A DNA stretch of 6,628 nucleotides from M50B103 sp041667565 (GTDB lineage: Bacteria; Fidelibacterota; Fidelibacteria; Fidelibacterales; Fidelibacteraceae), in NCBI GenBank assembly GCA_964572745.1, contig CAZNFT010000079.1, forward strand, positions 1-6,628, read 5' to 3'. Within the stretch, counting starts at the first letter, position 1, and every line of letters starts with the position of its first letter. The position numbers and the translations under genes were made by a program. Positions 1 through 6,517 of the stretch are shown piece after piece. The notes under the pieces were generated by a model that saw only the letters and a program-made list of their open reading frames with translations, was not told the DNA's origin and searched no databases.

Positions 1-181
1 ATCTCTTTTTTAAAGATATAATTGTCTTCCAACTGGCATCAGTGGAGTGATCATCAACAAGGATTAGTTCCCAGCTACGATTGATTTTGTCAAAGACTTC
101 TATCAACTGGTTGGTGAGTTCAACAAGGGCAGATTCACTGTTAAACACCGGAATAACAACAGAGTATTCTATTTTTTCCAT
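1..181 (-). CDS. Family 2 glycosyltransferase, N-terminal part only (runs off the left edge)
   Basis: The reverse strand from 181 reads 60 codons without a stop and leaves the window. It begins MEKIEYSVVIPVFNSES and contains ILVDDHSTD at residues 40-48, the nucleotide-sugar binding start and the first Asp-Asp of GT-A fold family 2 glycosyltransferases. No signal peptide is visible. The early pattern (VVIPVFN, then about 30 residues, then DDxSxD) is shared with polyprenyl-phosphate glycosyltransferases of the ArnC/GtrB/dolichol-phosphate-mannose type, but the deciding C-terminal membrane segments are outside the window, so sugar and acceptor are unknown. The start lies 14 bases after the stop of the upstream reductase gene, so the two are very probably co-transcribed. 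This links the acyl-chain genes to a sugar-transfer step. The family call is firm; the subfamily is a guess. Confidence 0.85.
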   Translation of the reverse strand, partial: MEKIEYSVVIPVFNSESALVELTNQLIEVFDKINRSWELILVDDHSTDASWKTIISLKKR

Positions 182-195
182 GCTTTCGTCTTTTA

Positions 196-936
196 TCACC
201 CACCCCCGAGGATAAGGTTGGTTCCTGAAATCCACTTTGCGGCGTCACTGAGGAAGAAAATTATTGGATAGGCCACATCGTCGGGCTCTCCAAGGCCCAT
301 GAGCTGACGTCCTTTTATCTTTTGTACTACTTCATCGCTAAAATCTTTCGCCGTTTGATCCAGCATCTGTGTTTTTACAAATGCCGGACTCACACAATTT
401 ACGCGTACACCCTTTGGTGCCAGCTCAAGTGCCAGTATGCGGGCATATCCCTCCATGGCTGCTTTTGCACTGACATACAATGCCCCGCCAACAAACGGAT
501 AGTGTGTGCTGATGGAACTGATAAAAACCATGCTGCAGGCATTCTTTACAATCTTCTTCTTTCTTATAATGGCATTTGAGAGCATTAAAGAGCCCTCAAA
601 GTTTGTTTGAAAGGTTTTTGAATAATCTTCAGCGGTAATAAATCCCGTGGGCGCAATGATACTAACACCGGTGCTGAAGACAACGCCATTGAGCTTTGGC
701 AGCTCGCCGACCAGCGCACTGATATCTTCACTCCTGGTGAGATCCGCAGGCTCTATCTTATGATTACCGGGAACCATTAAGCTTAGAGTCTCATTAAGTC
801 TTTTGATATTTCGTGCCGTAAGAATTACATTTCCGTTCATTTCACTGATGCGGATGCATATCTGACGACCCAGACCCGAGGATGCTCCTGTAACTAAAAA
901 TGTCTTTCCCTGAAGATCGAATGGTGTGTTTTTCAT
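196..936 (-). CDS. Short-chain dehydrogenase/reductase, FabG-like
   Basis: A 246-residue protein with the usual length and layout of classical SDRs. TGASSGLG at residues 16-23 is the dinucleotide-binding glycine motif; the catalytic tetrad reads N112, S141, Y154 and K158 (YxxxK), and S141 to Y154 has the 13-residue spacing of FabG. AR at 41-42 after beta strand 2 and D65 suggest an NADP(H)-type pocket. Two motifs deviate: the NNAG after beta 4 is FSTG (87-90), and the PG after beta 6 is SPA. The C-terminus ends GTNLILGGG, near the family's usual vDGG ending. It starts two bases after the ketoacyl synthase stop, so the two are translated from one message. By family and context it probably reduces the 3-ketoacyl-ACP made by that synthase to a 3-hydroxyacyl-ACP. 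A sugar-nucleotide or other small-molecule reductase remains possible, since SDR substrate cannot be read from sequence. Confidence 0.92.
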   Translation of the reverse strand: MKNTPFDLQGKTFLVTGASSGLGRQICIRISEMNGNVILTARNIKRLNETLSLMVPGNHKIEPADLTRSEDISALVGELPKLNGVVFSTGVSIIAPTGFITAEDYSKTFQTNFEGSLMLSNAIIRKKKIVKNACSMVFISSISTHYPFVGGALYVSAKAAMEGYARILALELAPKGVRVNCVSPAFVKTQMLDQTAKDFSDEVVQKIKGRQLMGLGEPDDVAYPIIFFLSDAAKWISGTNLILGGG

Positions 937-938
937 AA

Positions 939-1997
939 TTATATCTCGATTAATTCAGGTACAACAAGGTGTTTTGTCTCAATAAAAACAGTACCCCACG
1001 ACAAGCCGACGCCAAAGGCACTTAGGATAAGTTTGGTCTCTCCGCTCTGAAGTTGGTCTCTGATCTCGGACACCATGGTCAGCGGTACGGACGCGCCACT
1101 GGTGTTTCCAAATTTTCGAAGTGAATCCGGAGCCTTTTCCTCAGGCATCTTTATCATCTTGCGGATGGTTTTATTGATAAGTTTATTAGCCTGATGAAAA
1201 ATCACATAGTCAAAATCCTGAATCTCTTTTCCGGCTGTTTTTGCCAGTTTCTTAATATTAGGTGCCACCTCACGAAGAGAGAAGTTAAAAACCTCGATAC
1301 CATCCAGCGCCACATGAAAATCTGACCTGTTTATGCCGTCGCCATGGTTTTTTAGTTTAAAGGAATCTTCGGTCATCGGTTGCCTGAGTCCTCCTGCCGG
1401 AATAATAATGGCATCGTAACCGGCGCCGTCACTCTCCAGGTTGAAGTCCATTAAAGGAGCCTCCGGGTCGTATTCAAAGGCTGATGCTGTACCGGCATCT
1501 CCAAATAAAGGGTAGGTGCTTTTATCAGTGTAGGCTGTATTGCATGTGGAGATATCTCCTACCAGCAACAGCGCCTTTTTTATCATCCCGCTATTTACCA
1601 TCGACGCCACGGTAGATAAGCCATAAACATAACCTGAACAGCCCATCTTTATATCTGTAGCCATACAGGCCTTTGATAGGCCAAGTTTCTCCTGCAGAAT
1701 CCCGGAGGTGTTAGGGATGATATAATCCGGAGATTGAGATACAAAAACCAGCATCTCTATCTCTTTCTTTTCCCAACCAAGCTCTGAAATAAGCTTCTCA
1801 GCAGCTTTATAGCACAGGTCTGAGGTCGTCACAGACTCATCTTTCCTGACACGCCTTTTATCGACACCAATATTTTTAACAAGAGACTCTCGTTCCTTTT
1901 CTGTAATTAACTCATAATCCATATTCGATACTTCGTTCTCCGGAACACATGCTGCAACACCACGCATTGCGACATTAGGGATGGAAAAAATGGCCAT
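939..1997 (-). CDS. Ketoacyl-ACP synthase III (FabH-like condensing enzyme)
   Basis: A 352-residue thiolase-fold enzyme, slightly longer than housekeeping FabH (about 320). The full catalytic triad of the KAS III family is visible: C120 in DIKMGCSGYVYG, H268 in FHQAN, and N298 in FGNTSGASVPL. LFGDAGTAS at 164-172 and the C-terminal SAFGVGLSWGT are further family signatures. KAS III enzymes move an acyl group from CoA or ACP onto the cysteine and condense it with malonyl-ACP, releasing CO2, to give a 3-ketoacyl-ACP. Its neighbours, an ACP upstream and a FabG-like reductase two bases downstream, fit that reaction. Clustering with a glycosyltransferase points to a dedicated enzyme for a special acyl product rather than bulk fatty acid synthesis. 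The start at 1997 is preceded by a TAnnTTTG box at 2024-2031 and a terminator-like hairpin, suggesting its own promoter. The acyl substrate is unknown. Confidence 0.95.
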   Translation of the reverse strand: MAIFSIPNVAMRGVAACVPENEVSNMDYELITEKERESLVKNIGVDKRRVRKDESVTTSDLCYKAAEKLISELGWEKKEIEMLVFVSQSPDYIIPNTSGILQEKLGLSKACMATDIKMGCSGYVYGLSTVASMVNSGMIKKALLLVGDISTCNTAYTDKSTYPLFGDAGTASAFEYDPEAPLMDFNLESDGAGYDAIIIPAGGLRQPMTEDSFKLKNHGDGINRSDFHVALDGIEVFNFSLREVAPNIKKLAKTAGKEIQDFDYVIFHQANKLINKTIRKMIKMPEEKAPDSLRKFGNTSGASVPLTMVSEIRDQLQSGETKLILSAFGVGLSWGTVFIETKHLVVPELIEI

Positions 1998-2023
1998 ATT
2001 ATTTTTTTATTATGGATAATAGA

Positions 2024-2031
2024 CAAAGATA
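2024..2031 (-). promoter_or_regulatory. Candidate Bacteroidota -7 box for the ketoacyl synthase operon
   Basis: The reverse strand reads TATCTTTG, matching the Bacteroidota -7 pattern TAnnTTTG, 26 bases upstream of the ATG at 1997. It lies directly downstream of the hairpin at 2046-2083, as expected if transcription restarts between the ACP and the synthase. A clear -33 TTTG is missing: the expected spot is a T-rich run. The box is seen; promoter function is inferred. Confidence 0.45.
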
Positions 2032-2045
2032 CAGTTTTGAAAAAT

Positions 2046-2083
2046 AAAAAAAAACGTAACCTTAACAATTGATTACGTTTTTT
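2046..2083 (-). terminator. Rho-independent-like hairpin between the ACP and ketoacyl synthase genes
   Basis: An 11-bp perfect inverted repeat: AAAAAACGTAA at 2049-2059 pairs with TTACGTTTTTT at 2073-2083, with a 13-base loop. In the ACP direction (minus) the stem is followed by a run of nine T. Only two G:C pairs per stem make it weak, but the A/T flanks are typical of AT-rich bacterial terminators, and the symmetry could let it work either way. It begins about 20 bases after the ACP stop, so it would separate the abundant small ACP message from the longer downstream message. Confidence 0.55.
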
Positions 2084-2105
2084 GATAATGGGTATAATGA
2101 TAGAG

Positions 2106-2348
2106 TTATCCCAAACGTTTTATAATTATCTCATGAAGATCGGTAACTGTTTCCGACTGCTGAATGTCTTCGGCATTAATTGTTACGTCATATTCTGTCT
2201 TTACAAGTGCAATAAGCCGCAGCGCATTGATAGAATTCCAATCAAAGACTTCTCTGAATTTTACATCCGCTTTGAGCTGGTTTTGTTCTATCTCGTCTTC
2301 AAATTCTTCCTCTACAACATCAATGAAATCTTCTATTTTCATGTTCAA
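2106..2348 (-). CDS. Acyl carrier protein
   Basis: An 80-residue acidic, helical protein of normal ACP length. The carrier serine is S39 in FDWNSINALRLIALV, matching the WDSLtaL helix II region of standalone ACPs; the serine would receive the 4'-phosphopantetheine arm from a holo-ACP synthase. The usual Asp before that serine is Asn here (WNSI in place of WDSL), a mild departure seen in specialised carrier proteins. Glu-rich helix I (EEEFEDEIEQ) and a helix III region near TVTDLHEIIIK complete the fold. It lies upstream of the ketoacyl synthase on the same strand and is divergent from the radical SAM gene. It most likely carries the acyl intermediates for the synthase, the FabG-like reductase and the acyl ligase at the right edge, separate from the housekeeping AcpP. 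Confidence 0.92.
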   Translation of the reverse strand: MNMKIEDFIDVVEEEFEDEIEQNQLKADVKFREVFDWNSINALRLIALVKTEYDVTINAEDIQQSETVTDLHEIIIKRLG

Positions 2349-2363
2349 ATTTTTTTATTCGCA

Positions 2364-2371
2364 CAAATGTA
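2364..2371 (-). promoter_or_regulatory. Candidate Bacteroidota -7 box for the ACP gene
   Basis: The reverse strand reads TACATTTG, a match to TAnnTTTG, 15 bases upstream of the ACP ATG, in the 112-base divergent gap shared with the radical SAM gene. That placement gives a very short leader. No good -33 TTTG is seen at 19-21 bases. Confidence 0.45.
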
Positions 2372-2431
2372 CAATATTTTTATTTAGAATGAATTTATGT
2401 GTAACAAGAGTCTTTTATAGTAAGATATTGT

Positions 2432-2439
2432 TAGCTTTG
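2432..2439 (+). promoter_or_regulatory. Candidate Bacteroidota -7 box for the radical SAM gene
   Basis: TAGCTTTG matches TAnnTTTG and ends 21 bases before the ATG at 2461, in the divergent gap with the ACP gene. No clear -33 TTTG is present. If real it also argues against the in-frame ATG at 2389, which would place the box inside the gene. Confidence 0.45.
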
Positions 2440-2460
2440 CTAAGCTTTATTAGAGTTATT

Positions 2461-3927
2461 ATGAGCTCAAAAAAAATATTGGTGCTGATATTTCCATTAA
2501 GTCAGCACCTTAAGGGATTTGCCTTCCGCGATAATACAAAATTCCCTCCTATAGGATTAGGAATTATTGCATCGCTTACACCGGAACATTGGGATATACA
2601 ATTGATTGATGAGAATTTTGATGAATTTGAATTTGTTGATGCTGATCTTGTGGGTATCACTGCTTTTTCTGTAAATGCTCCCAGAGCGTATGAAATAGCA
2701 GCTATTTACAGAGAGAAAAACATACCTGTCGTCATGGGCGGAATACATGCATCTATGATGACTGAAGAAGCCCTTGAATATGTAGATACTGTAGTGAAAG
2801 GAGAGGCCGAAAGCATTTGGCCTACCGTGATAGCAGATTTTGAAGCCGGTGAGTTAAAATCATTCTATCAGGGCGAATACCTTGATATGAAAAATGCTCC
2901 TAAGCCTCGTGTAGATCTTTTTAGTGATAAATATATGTTTGGCTCTATCCAAACCTCAAGAGGATGTCCGATGGATTGTTCCTTCTGTTCCGTTACCGCT
3001 TTTAATGGGCATAAATATCGGGAACGTCCGGTTGACGAGGTCTTGGATGAAATTGAACTGTCCAAAGATAAACCTTATCTGTTCTTTGTTGATGATCATA
3101 TCGTTAATAATAGTAAACGTGCACAGCAGCGTGCTATCGATATCTTTAAAGGTATGGTCGATAGGGGACTGCAACGTAACTGGTTTTGTCAGGCATCGCT
3201 TAATGTTGCAGACAATGAAGAGGTGCTGAAATGGGCTCATAAGAGTGGCTGCTATATGATTCTTACCGGTATTGAGTCTGAAAAACCGGAAGCATTACAA
3301 TCCATAAGTAAAAGACGGAACCTTAGCAGGGGAGTGTCTTATTATCAAACAGTCTTTAAAAAGATGCATAAGTATAAAATTGCAGCTCTGGGAACGTTTA
3401 TTTTTGGCCTCGAAACCGATGAGGAGAAAGATATCCTTGCCCGCCGCGATTTTATTCTTAAGTGTGGGGTGGATGTGGTGCAGGCATCAATTCTTACACC
3501 TTTACCCGGGACTTCTGTCTTTAAGAGAGCTATGGATGAAAAACGTCTCATCTCCGATGACTTGCCACAGTTCTGGGAGCGTCTGCATTTTATGGAAGTG
3601 ACCATGAAACCTGCTAAGATTGAAGTTGACAGAATGAAGGCTCTGATGTCAGAGGTGTACAGAAGTATCTACTGTAAAGAGAATCTCCGCAGGATGATGT
3701 TCAGAACACTTATAAGAACCAGATCTTTCAGAACGGCATATCTTGCCTATTCAACAAATATTAATTATGGAAGACTTTCATTGGAAAATGAAATAATGGA
3801 TGAAAATATCGAGGGCCTCGATATGAATATGGAGTGGGAAAACAAACCACGATCAAGATATCTACGCCGAACCGACTGGATCTTTAAACTGTTTTATCTT
3901 ACCTTTTGGAGAGAATTTCGGGGATAA
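2461..3927 (+). CDS. Radical SAM protein with N-terminal B12-binding-like domain
   Basis: A 488-residue protein. Residues 4-140 look like a cobalamin-binding Rossmann domain: KKILVLIFP start, FPPIGLGIIAS at 28-38, VGITAFSV, VVMGGIHAS at 90-98 and VVKGEAE at 111-117. The radical SAM core follows, with the 4Fe-4S cysteines C169, C173 and C176 in RGCPMDCSFC, then FFVDDHI (208-214), GIES (270-273) and GTFIFGLETDE (311-321). The last 120 residues are basic and have no recognised domain. This layout is that of class B radical SAM enzymes (methylases and ring or C-C bond chemists such as the BchE and hopanoid HpnJ/HpnR groups). A classical DxHxxG cobalamin ligand is not seen, so B12 binding would be base-off without a lower histidine, or lost. 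The start at 2461 fits the domain's first strand; an in-frame ATG at 2389 would add 24 residues over the promoter-like box. Divergence from the ACP operon suggests a tailoring role on its product; substrate unknown. Confidence 0.9.
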   Translation: MSSKKILVLIFPLSQHLKGFAFRDNTKFPPIGLGIIASLTPEHWDIQLIDENFDEFEFVDADLVGITAFSVNAPRAYEIAAIYREKNIPVVMGGIHASMMTEEALEYVDTVVKGEAESIWPTVIADFEAGELKSFYQGEYLDMKNAPKPRVDLFSDKYMFGSIQTSRGCPMDCSFCSVTAFNGHKYRERPVDEVLDEIELSKDKPYLFFVDDHIVNNSKRAQQRAIDIFKGMVDRGLQRNWFCQASLNVADNEEVLKWAHKSGCYMILTGIESEKPEALQSISKRRNLSRGVSYYQTVFKKMHKYKIAALGTFIFGLETDEEKDILARRDFILKCGVDVVQASILTPLPGTSVFKRAMDEKRLISDDLPQFWERLHFMEVTMKPAKIEVDRMKALMSEVYRSIYCKENLRRMMFRTLIRTRSFRTAYLAYSTNINYGRLSLENEIMDENIEGLDMNMEWENKPRSRYLRRTDWIFKLFYLTFWREFRG

Positions 3928-3947
3928 TTTTATCCTGAACCTTTTTC

Positions 3948-4070
3948 GTTAAACGCTCGGCTATCCGTAGTGTGGGGTTTCATGGCACTTCACTGTCCGG
4001 TTAACAATAATTCCATGATTTCAATTTAACACTAAACCCCACAATATGTAGCGCCATTGTTGGGCGTTAG
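3948..4070. repeat. Large imperfect palindrome, attC-like, at the junction of two convergent genes
   Basis: A non-coding 152-base gap (3928-4079) holds nested inverted repeats. TGTGGGGTTT at 3971-3980 pairs perfectly with AAACCCCACA at 4034-4043; inside it CATGG (3981-3985) pairs with CCATG (4013-4017), leaving a 16-base bulge on one side; at the outer edge AACGC (3952-3956) pairs with GCGTT (4064-4068). The outermost AAC and GTT, the 117-base span, and matched arms interrupted by unpaired bases resemble an integron attC recombination site. The seven-base R boxes do not match the classical consensus beyond AAC/GTT. It lies directly behind the methyltransferase stop, where a cassette's attC would sit. 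Alternatives are a dispersed intergenic repeat or a non-autonomous element. The repeats are seen; the attC identity is inference. Confidence 0.5.
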
Positions 4071-4080
4071 TGCTTTTTTT
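4049..4080 (+). terminator. Possible terminator hairpin for the radical SAM transcript
   Basis: TAGCGCC at 4049-4055 can pair with GGCGTTA at 4063-4069 (seven pairs, one G-U) around a 7-base loop; seven T follow at 4074-4080 after GTGC. This could end the plus-strand message 120 bases after the radical SAM stop. The same bases form part of the larger palindrome, so the two readings compete. Confidence 0.35.
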
Positions 4081-5819
4081 CAGAATAATGTCATTTGCGC
4101 TGTTACTTCTTTTTTCGCTATCTCTCCAAAGGCTTTCCAGTGTTCTGTTTTTAGGTCGTTTATTTTCTTTTTAGCTTTTTCAAAATCAGAATTTTCAAAA
4201 GCCTTTTCAAAATTAATACGCATCAATGTATCTTTATTTACCGACCGTTTGGAATCTGAAAATATTATTGATTTAAGGAATTTTTGAACTAATTCAGAAT
4301 TCACAATATAATGAGCAATTTCTGCCATTTTTAAAATCTCAAACCCAATAAAATAACACGTATCATCAAGCATTATTGGTTTGGTATCAATAGGACTTAT
4401 CAAAGTGAAATGAGTCGATTTGTAAAGTCCGGAAATTGCTACTTTATTAGTGGCAAATGAATATTCGCCAATCCCAAAAATTGAAAAGTCAGGTTTGTCT
4501 TTGTAAATTGAAGACTTACGCTTATCAAAAAACTCCTTGTGTGAATTTAAATATTTATAAGTAAGGGGGTGTTTATCTTTTATATATATAGTTTCCTGGC
4601 CTATTTTTCTTTGAGTTATGATTGTTGATTTCCTAAAAGAATTGATTTTGTCTTCTTTTAAGTCAGAACTCTTTAATAAACCATAAATCAAGTCATTTTC
4701 GAGATAGATTTCTTCCCCTAAAGCATTTTTGAAATGACCATTCACTTGATCAAGTTCCATAACTTTAGAACAGTCGTGTTTTACTCCTGAACGCCATATA
4801 AATGTTGATTTGCCGTCCACAATACTTGATTCATCATAATCCTCTACCGAAGAGACAAACTTATCCTTATACCAACCAAAAGTTGTAAGTTTATCTCGTG
4901 TGTAAAAATCATAATCTGTACAAGTGAATTCCGGCTCTCTATTTAAATGAGTTAAGAATAAACAGGCATTTACAGAAACATTAAATTCTTTTTTTGAATC
5001 TATGTTCAGTTTTTCCATTTGATTAATTCTAAACTTGTTACGTTGTTGATCTTGGATTAGATTTTTTACAACAGAGTTTTTGATTAAAAATGCAAATGTG
5101 CCGTTATGCTTGTCGAAACACCTCAATATTATTAGAGAAATATACTCACCTATATCAAAGTTTCCTTTTCCTGTTATAGCTTCAAATCCTCTATGTTTTT
5201 TAAAATTAGATTTTTGAGGAAGATTTTTTGAATCAATTGAACCAAGTTCAGAGTTTGTAACCCAAGGTGGATTTCCGATTATTAATGTTTTTAAACCTTG
5301 AGAGGATTTAGCTAAATCTTCATAGGAGAATTCAAAAGCATTAGCGTGAATTATATCTATTTCCGGTTTTGACTTAACATTTGTTGAGATGAAATACTCT
5401 AAGATTTTGAATTTTGTTTCCCAAACGTATGGTTGATATATTTCTACTCCAACGACTTTTTTTAGATTTTTTGATTTTTTGATTGTGGCTAGTAAAAAGT
5501 TACCCTTACCACAAGTTGGCTCTAAGATGAATTCAAAGTCATTGGATTTAGTAAAAACATATTCAGCAATTTTTTGAGCCAATAGTTGATTTGTTTGAAA
5601 GTCGCCGTATTCTCTTCTGTCTGGTTCTAAAACAATTGAATTATGTCCTTTGATTTTCTCCAACAATACTGTTGCTTGTTCTTGAGAACCAAAAAAGTCA
5701 TTTATGCCACTGACTTCCTTAATGATCGAATTACTATTAATGAAGTCCAATAAAAATTTTTGGTTTTTTTTGAAGAACTCAAAAATTATATCGCTTATAT
5801 GTGTTTCAAAACAAATCAT
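4080..5819 (-). CDS. Type II N6-adenine DNA methyltransferase
   Basis: A 579-residue SAM-dependent DNA methyltransferase. Motifs appear in the gamma-class order: motif X EYGDFQTN (70-77), motif I ILEPTCGKGNF (98-108) for SAM binding, acidic GVEIY (124-128), HANAFEF (158-164), and the catalytic motif IV NPPW (183-186), diagnostic of amino-group (N6-adenine, less often N4-cytosine) methylation. GFEAITGKGNFDIGEY follows at about 212-227. The C-terminal half, after about residue 290, should hold the target recognition region; no recognition sequence can be read. It protects host DNA against the partner nuclease encoded just upstream, whose stop overlaps this start (ATGA, 5816-5819), so the two are translationally coupled. 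Base composition is plainly more AT-rich than the ketoacyl synthase and reductase genes, which fits transfer. The frame is intact, so the enzyme may persist as a stand-alone epigenetic methylase now that the nuclease is broken. Confidence 0.92.
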   Translation of the reverse strand: MICFETHISDIIFEFFKKNQKFLLDFINSNSIIKEVSGINDFFGSQEQATVLLEKIKGHNSIVLEPDRREYGDFQTNQLLAQKIAEYVFTKSNDFEFILEPTCGKGNFLLATIKKSKNLKKVVGVEIYQPYVWETKFKILEYFISTNVKSKPEIDIIHANAFEFSYEDLAKSSQGLKTLIIGNPPWVTNSELGSIDSKNLPQKSNFKKHRGFEAITGKGNFDIGEYISLIILRCFDKHNGTFAFLIKNSVVKNLIQDQQRNKFRINQMEKLNIDSKKEFNVSVNACLFLTHLNREPEFTCTDYDFYTRDKLTTFGWYKDKFVSSVEDYDESSIVDGKSTFIWRSGVKHDCSKVMELDQVNGHFKNALGEEIYLENDLIYGLLKSSDLKEDKINSFRKSTIITQRKIGQETIYIKDKHPLTYKYLNSHKEFFDKRKSSIYKDKPDFSIFGIGEYSFATNKVAISGLYKSTHFTLISPIDTKPIMLDDTCYFIGFEILKMAEIAHYIVNSELVQKFLKSIIFSDSKRSVNKDTLMRINFEKAFENSDFEKAKKKINDLKTEHWKAFGEIAKKEVTAQMTLF

Positions 5820-6491
5820 TTAATCACGTTATCTACAACTTTTGTAATCCCTTCAACCTCTTCGGCAAGGTTTACAACTCTTGCATATTGTAATCGCCAT
5901 TGTAAGGCATTTGATATAGTTAAGTAACCTTGTTTTGGTGTATTGTTCAGAATTTGATCTGCAATTAAAGCAGGTGTAATATCATCTGCGGGAATATTCC
6001 TGTCATTAAGATAGGCAATAATATCTTCTTTGATTGCACCATCTTTCAGCATTTCTCTTATTCTGAATGTCGTGGTATAGTCTGCTGTTCTCTCTTTTTC
6101 AAGAAATAAACAGTTAACAAAATCAAGCTTTGCAGCACTTGTACCTGGGTTGTCCGTCTTGTCATAAACAAAAAGGAGTAAAGTTGTACCTTAATCCAAA
6201 TATTTTCTGTTTTGCGTCTTTAAATGGACAAGAAGATTGTGGTTGTCTTATTGAGGTTACTTTAATATCTGTTTGAATGTTTGCTCCTGGTAAATCTATT
6301 CCTTTTGCAGACGAACCTTTGTCGTAATTAAAATGGTTTTCAAGATGCTTTTGGAATTTGTGTTCAATATAAGTCCCTACAGCCTTCCCATTATTTACTC
6401 CGTAAAGGTTTTTGTTCTGATATGTAGATTCAATTTCACAAAACTCTTTTGCCGCTTTTTTTAGTGTTTCTATTGTTAATTCGGGGTTCAT
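5816..6491 (-). pseudogene. Type II restriction endonuclease, frameshifted
   Basis: Two open pieces of one gene. The first (6491 to 6162) encodes MNPELTIETLKKAAKEF and on to FGLRYN, then FTPFCL and a stop. One frame over, the sequence continues with LLLFVYDKTDNPGTSAAKLD and runs into the piece starting MLKDGAIKED at 6052, ending at 5816. Removing one T from the run at 6180-6182 (minus-strand TTT) restores a 224-residue protein reading YNLLLFVYDK. The PD-(D/E)xK nuclease core is visible: E43 in GTYIEHKF, D66 in GIDLP, and D75/K77 in TDIKVTS. It overlaps the methyltransferase start by 4 bases, so it is the cognate nuclease of a Type II system. As written, the first product keeps the catalytic residues but loses the C-terminal half. 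A sequencing error, a true null mutation or slippage are all possible; I favour a mutation or error. Recognition site unknown. Confidence 0.82.
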
Positions 6492-6517
6492 TAATAATAT
6501 CTTTTTTTACTTTATTT

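Noticed and set aside
322..579. 85-codon plus-strand open frame inside the reductase gene
   Set aside because: It lies wholly antisense to a reductase with complete motifs and its translation is Cys/Tyr/His-rich with no recognisable domain.
2082..2387. 101-codon plus-strand open frame across the ACP gene
   Set aside because: Antisense to a well-supported ACP; the apparent hydrophobicity comes from reading an AT-rich, Glu-rich gene backwards.
2164..2460. Extended N-terminus for the radical SAM protein starting at 2164 or 2389
   Set aside because: The 2164 start would run through the ACP gene in antisense; the 2389 start would cover the promoter-like box at 2432-2439 and add residues unlike the family's first beta strand.
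3971..4043. Invertible promoter of the kind that controls Bacteroides capsule loci
   Set aside because: The 10-bp arms lie between two convergent gene ends, so neither orientation would drive a gene, and no TAnnTTTG box is seen between the arms.
5816..6052. Independent 78-residue small gene, for example a control protein of the restriction system
   Set aside because: Open reading continues upstream of its ATG for 43 sensible codons and joins the nuclease piece after a one-base correction; no helix-turn-helix is seen, and the ATG is simply an internal methionine.
6171..6185. Programmed frameshift or phase-variable tract in the nuclease
   Set aside because: The runs are only three to five T long, too short for slipped-strand phase variation, and no slippery heptamer with a downstream pseudoknot is apparent.
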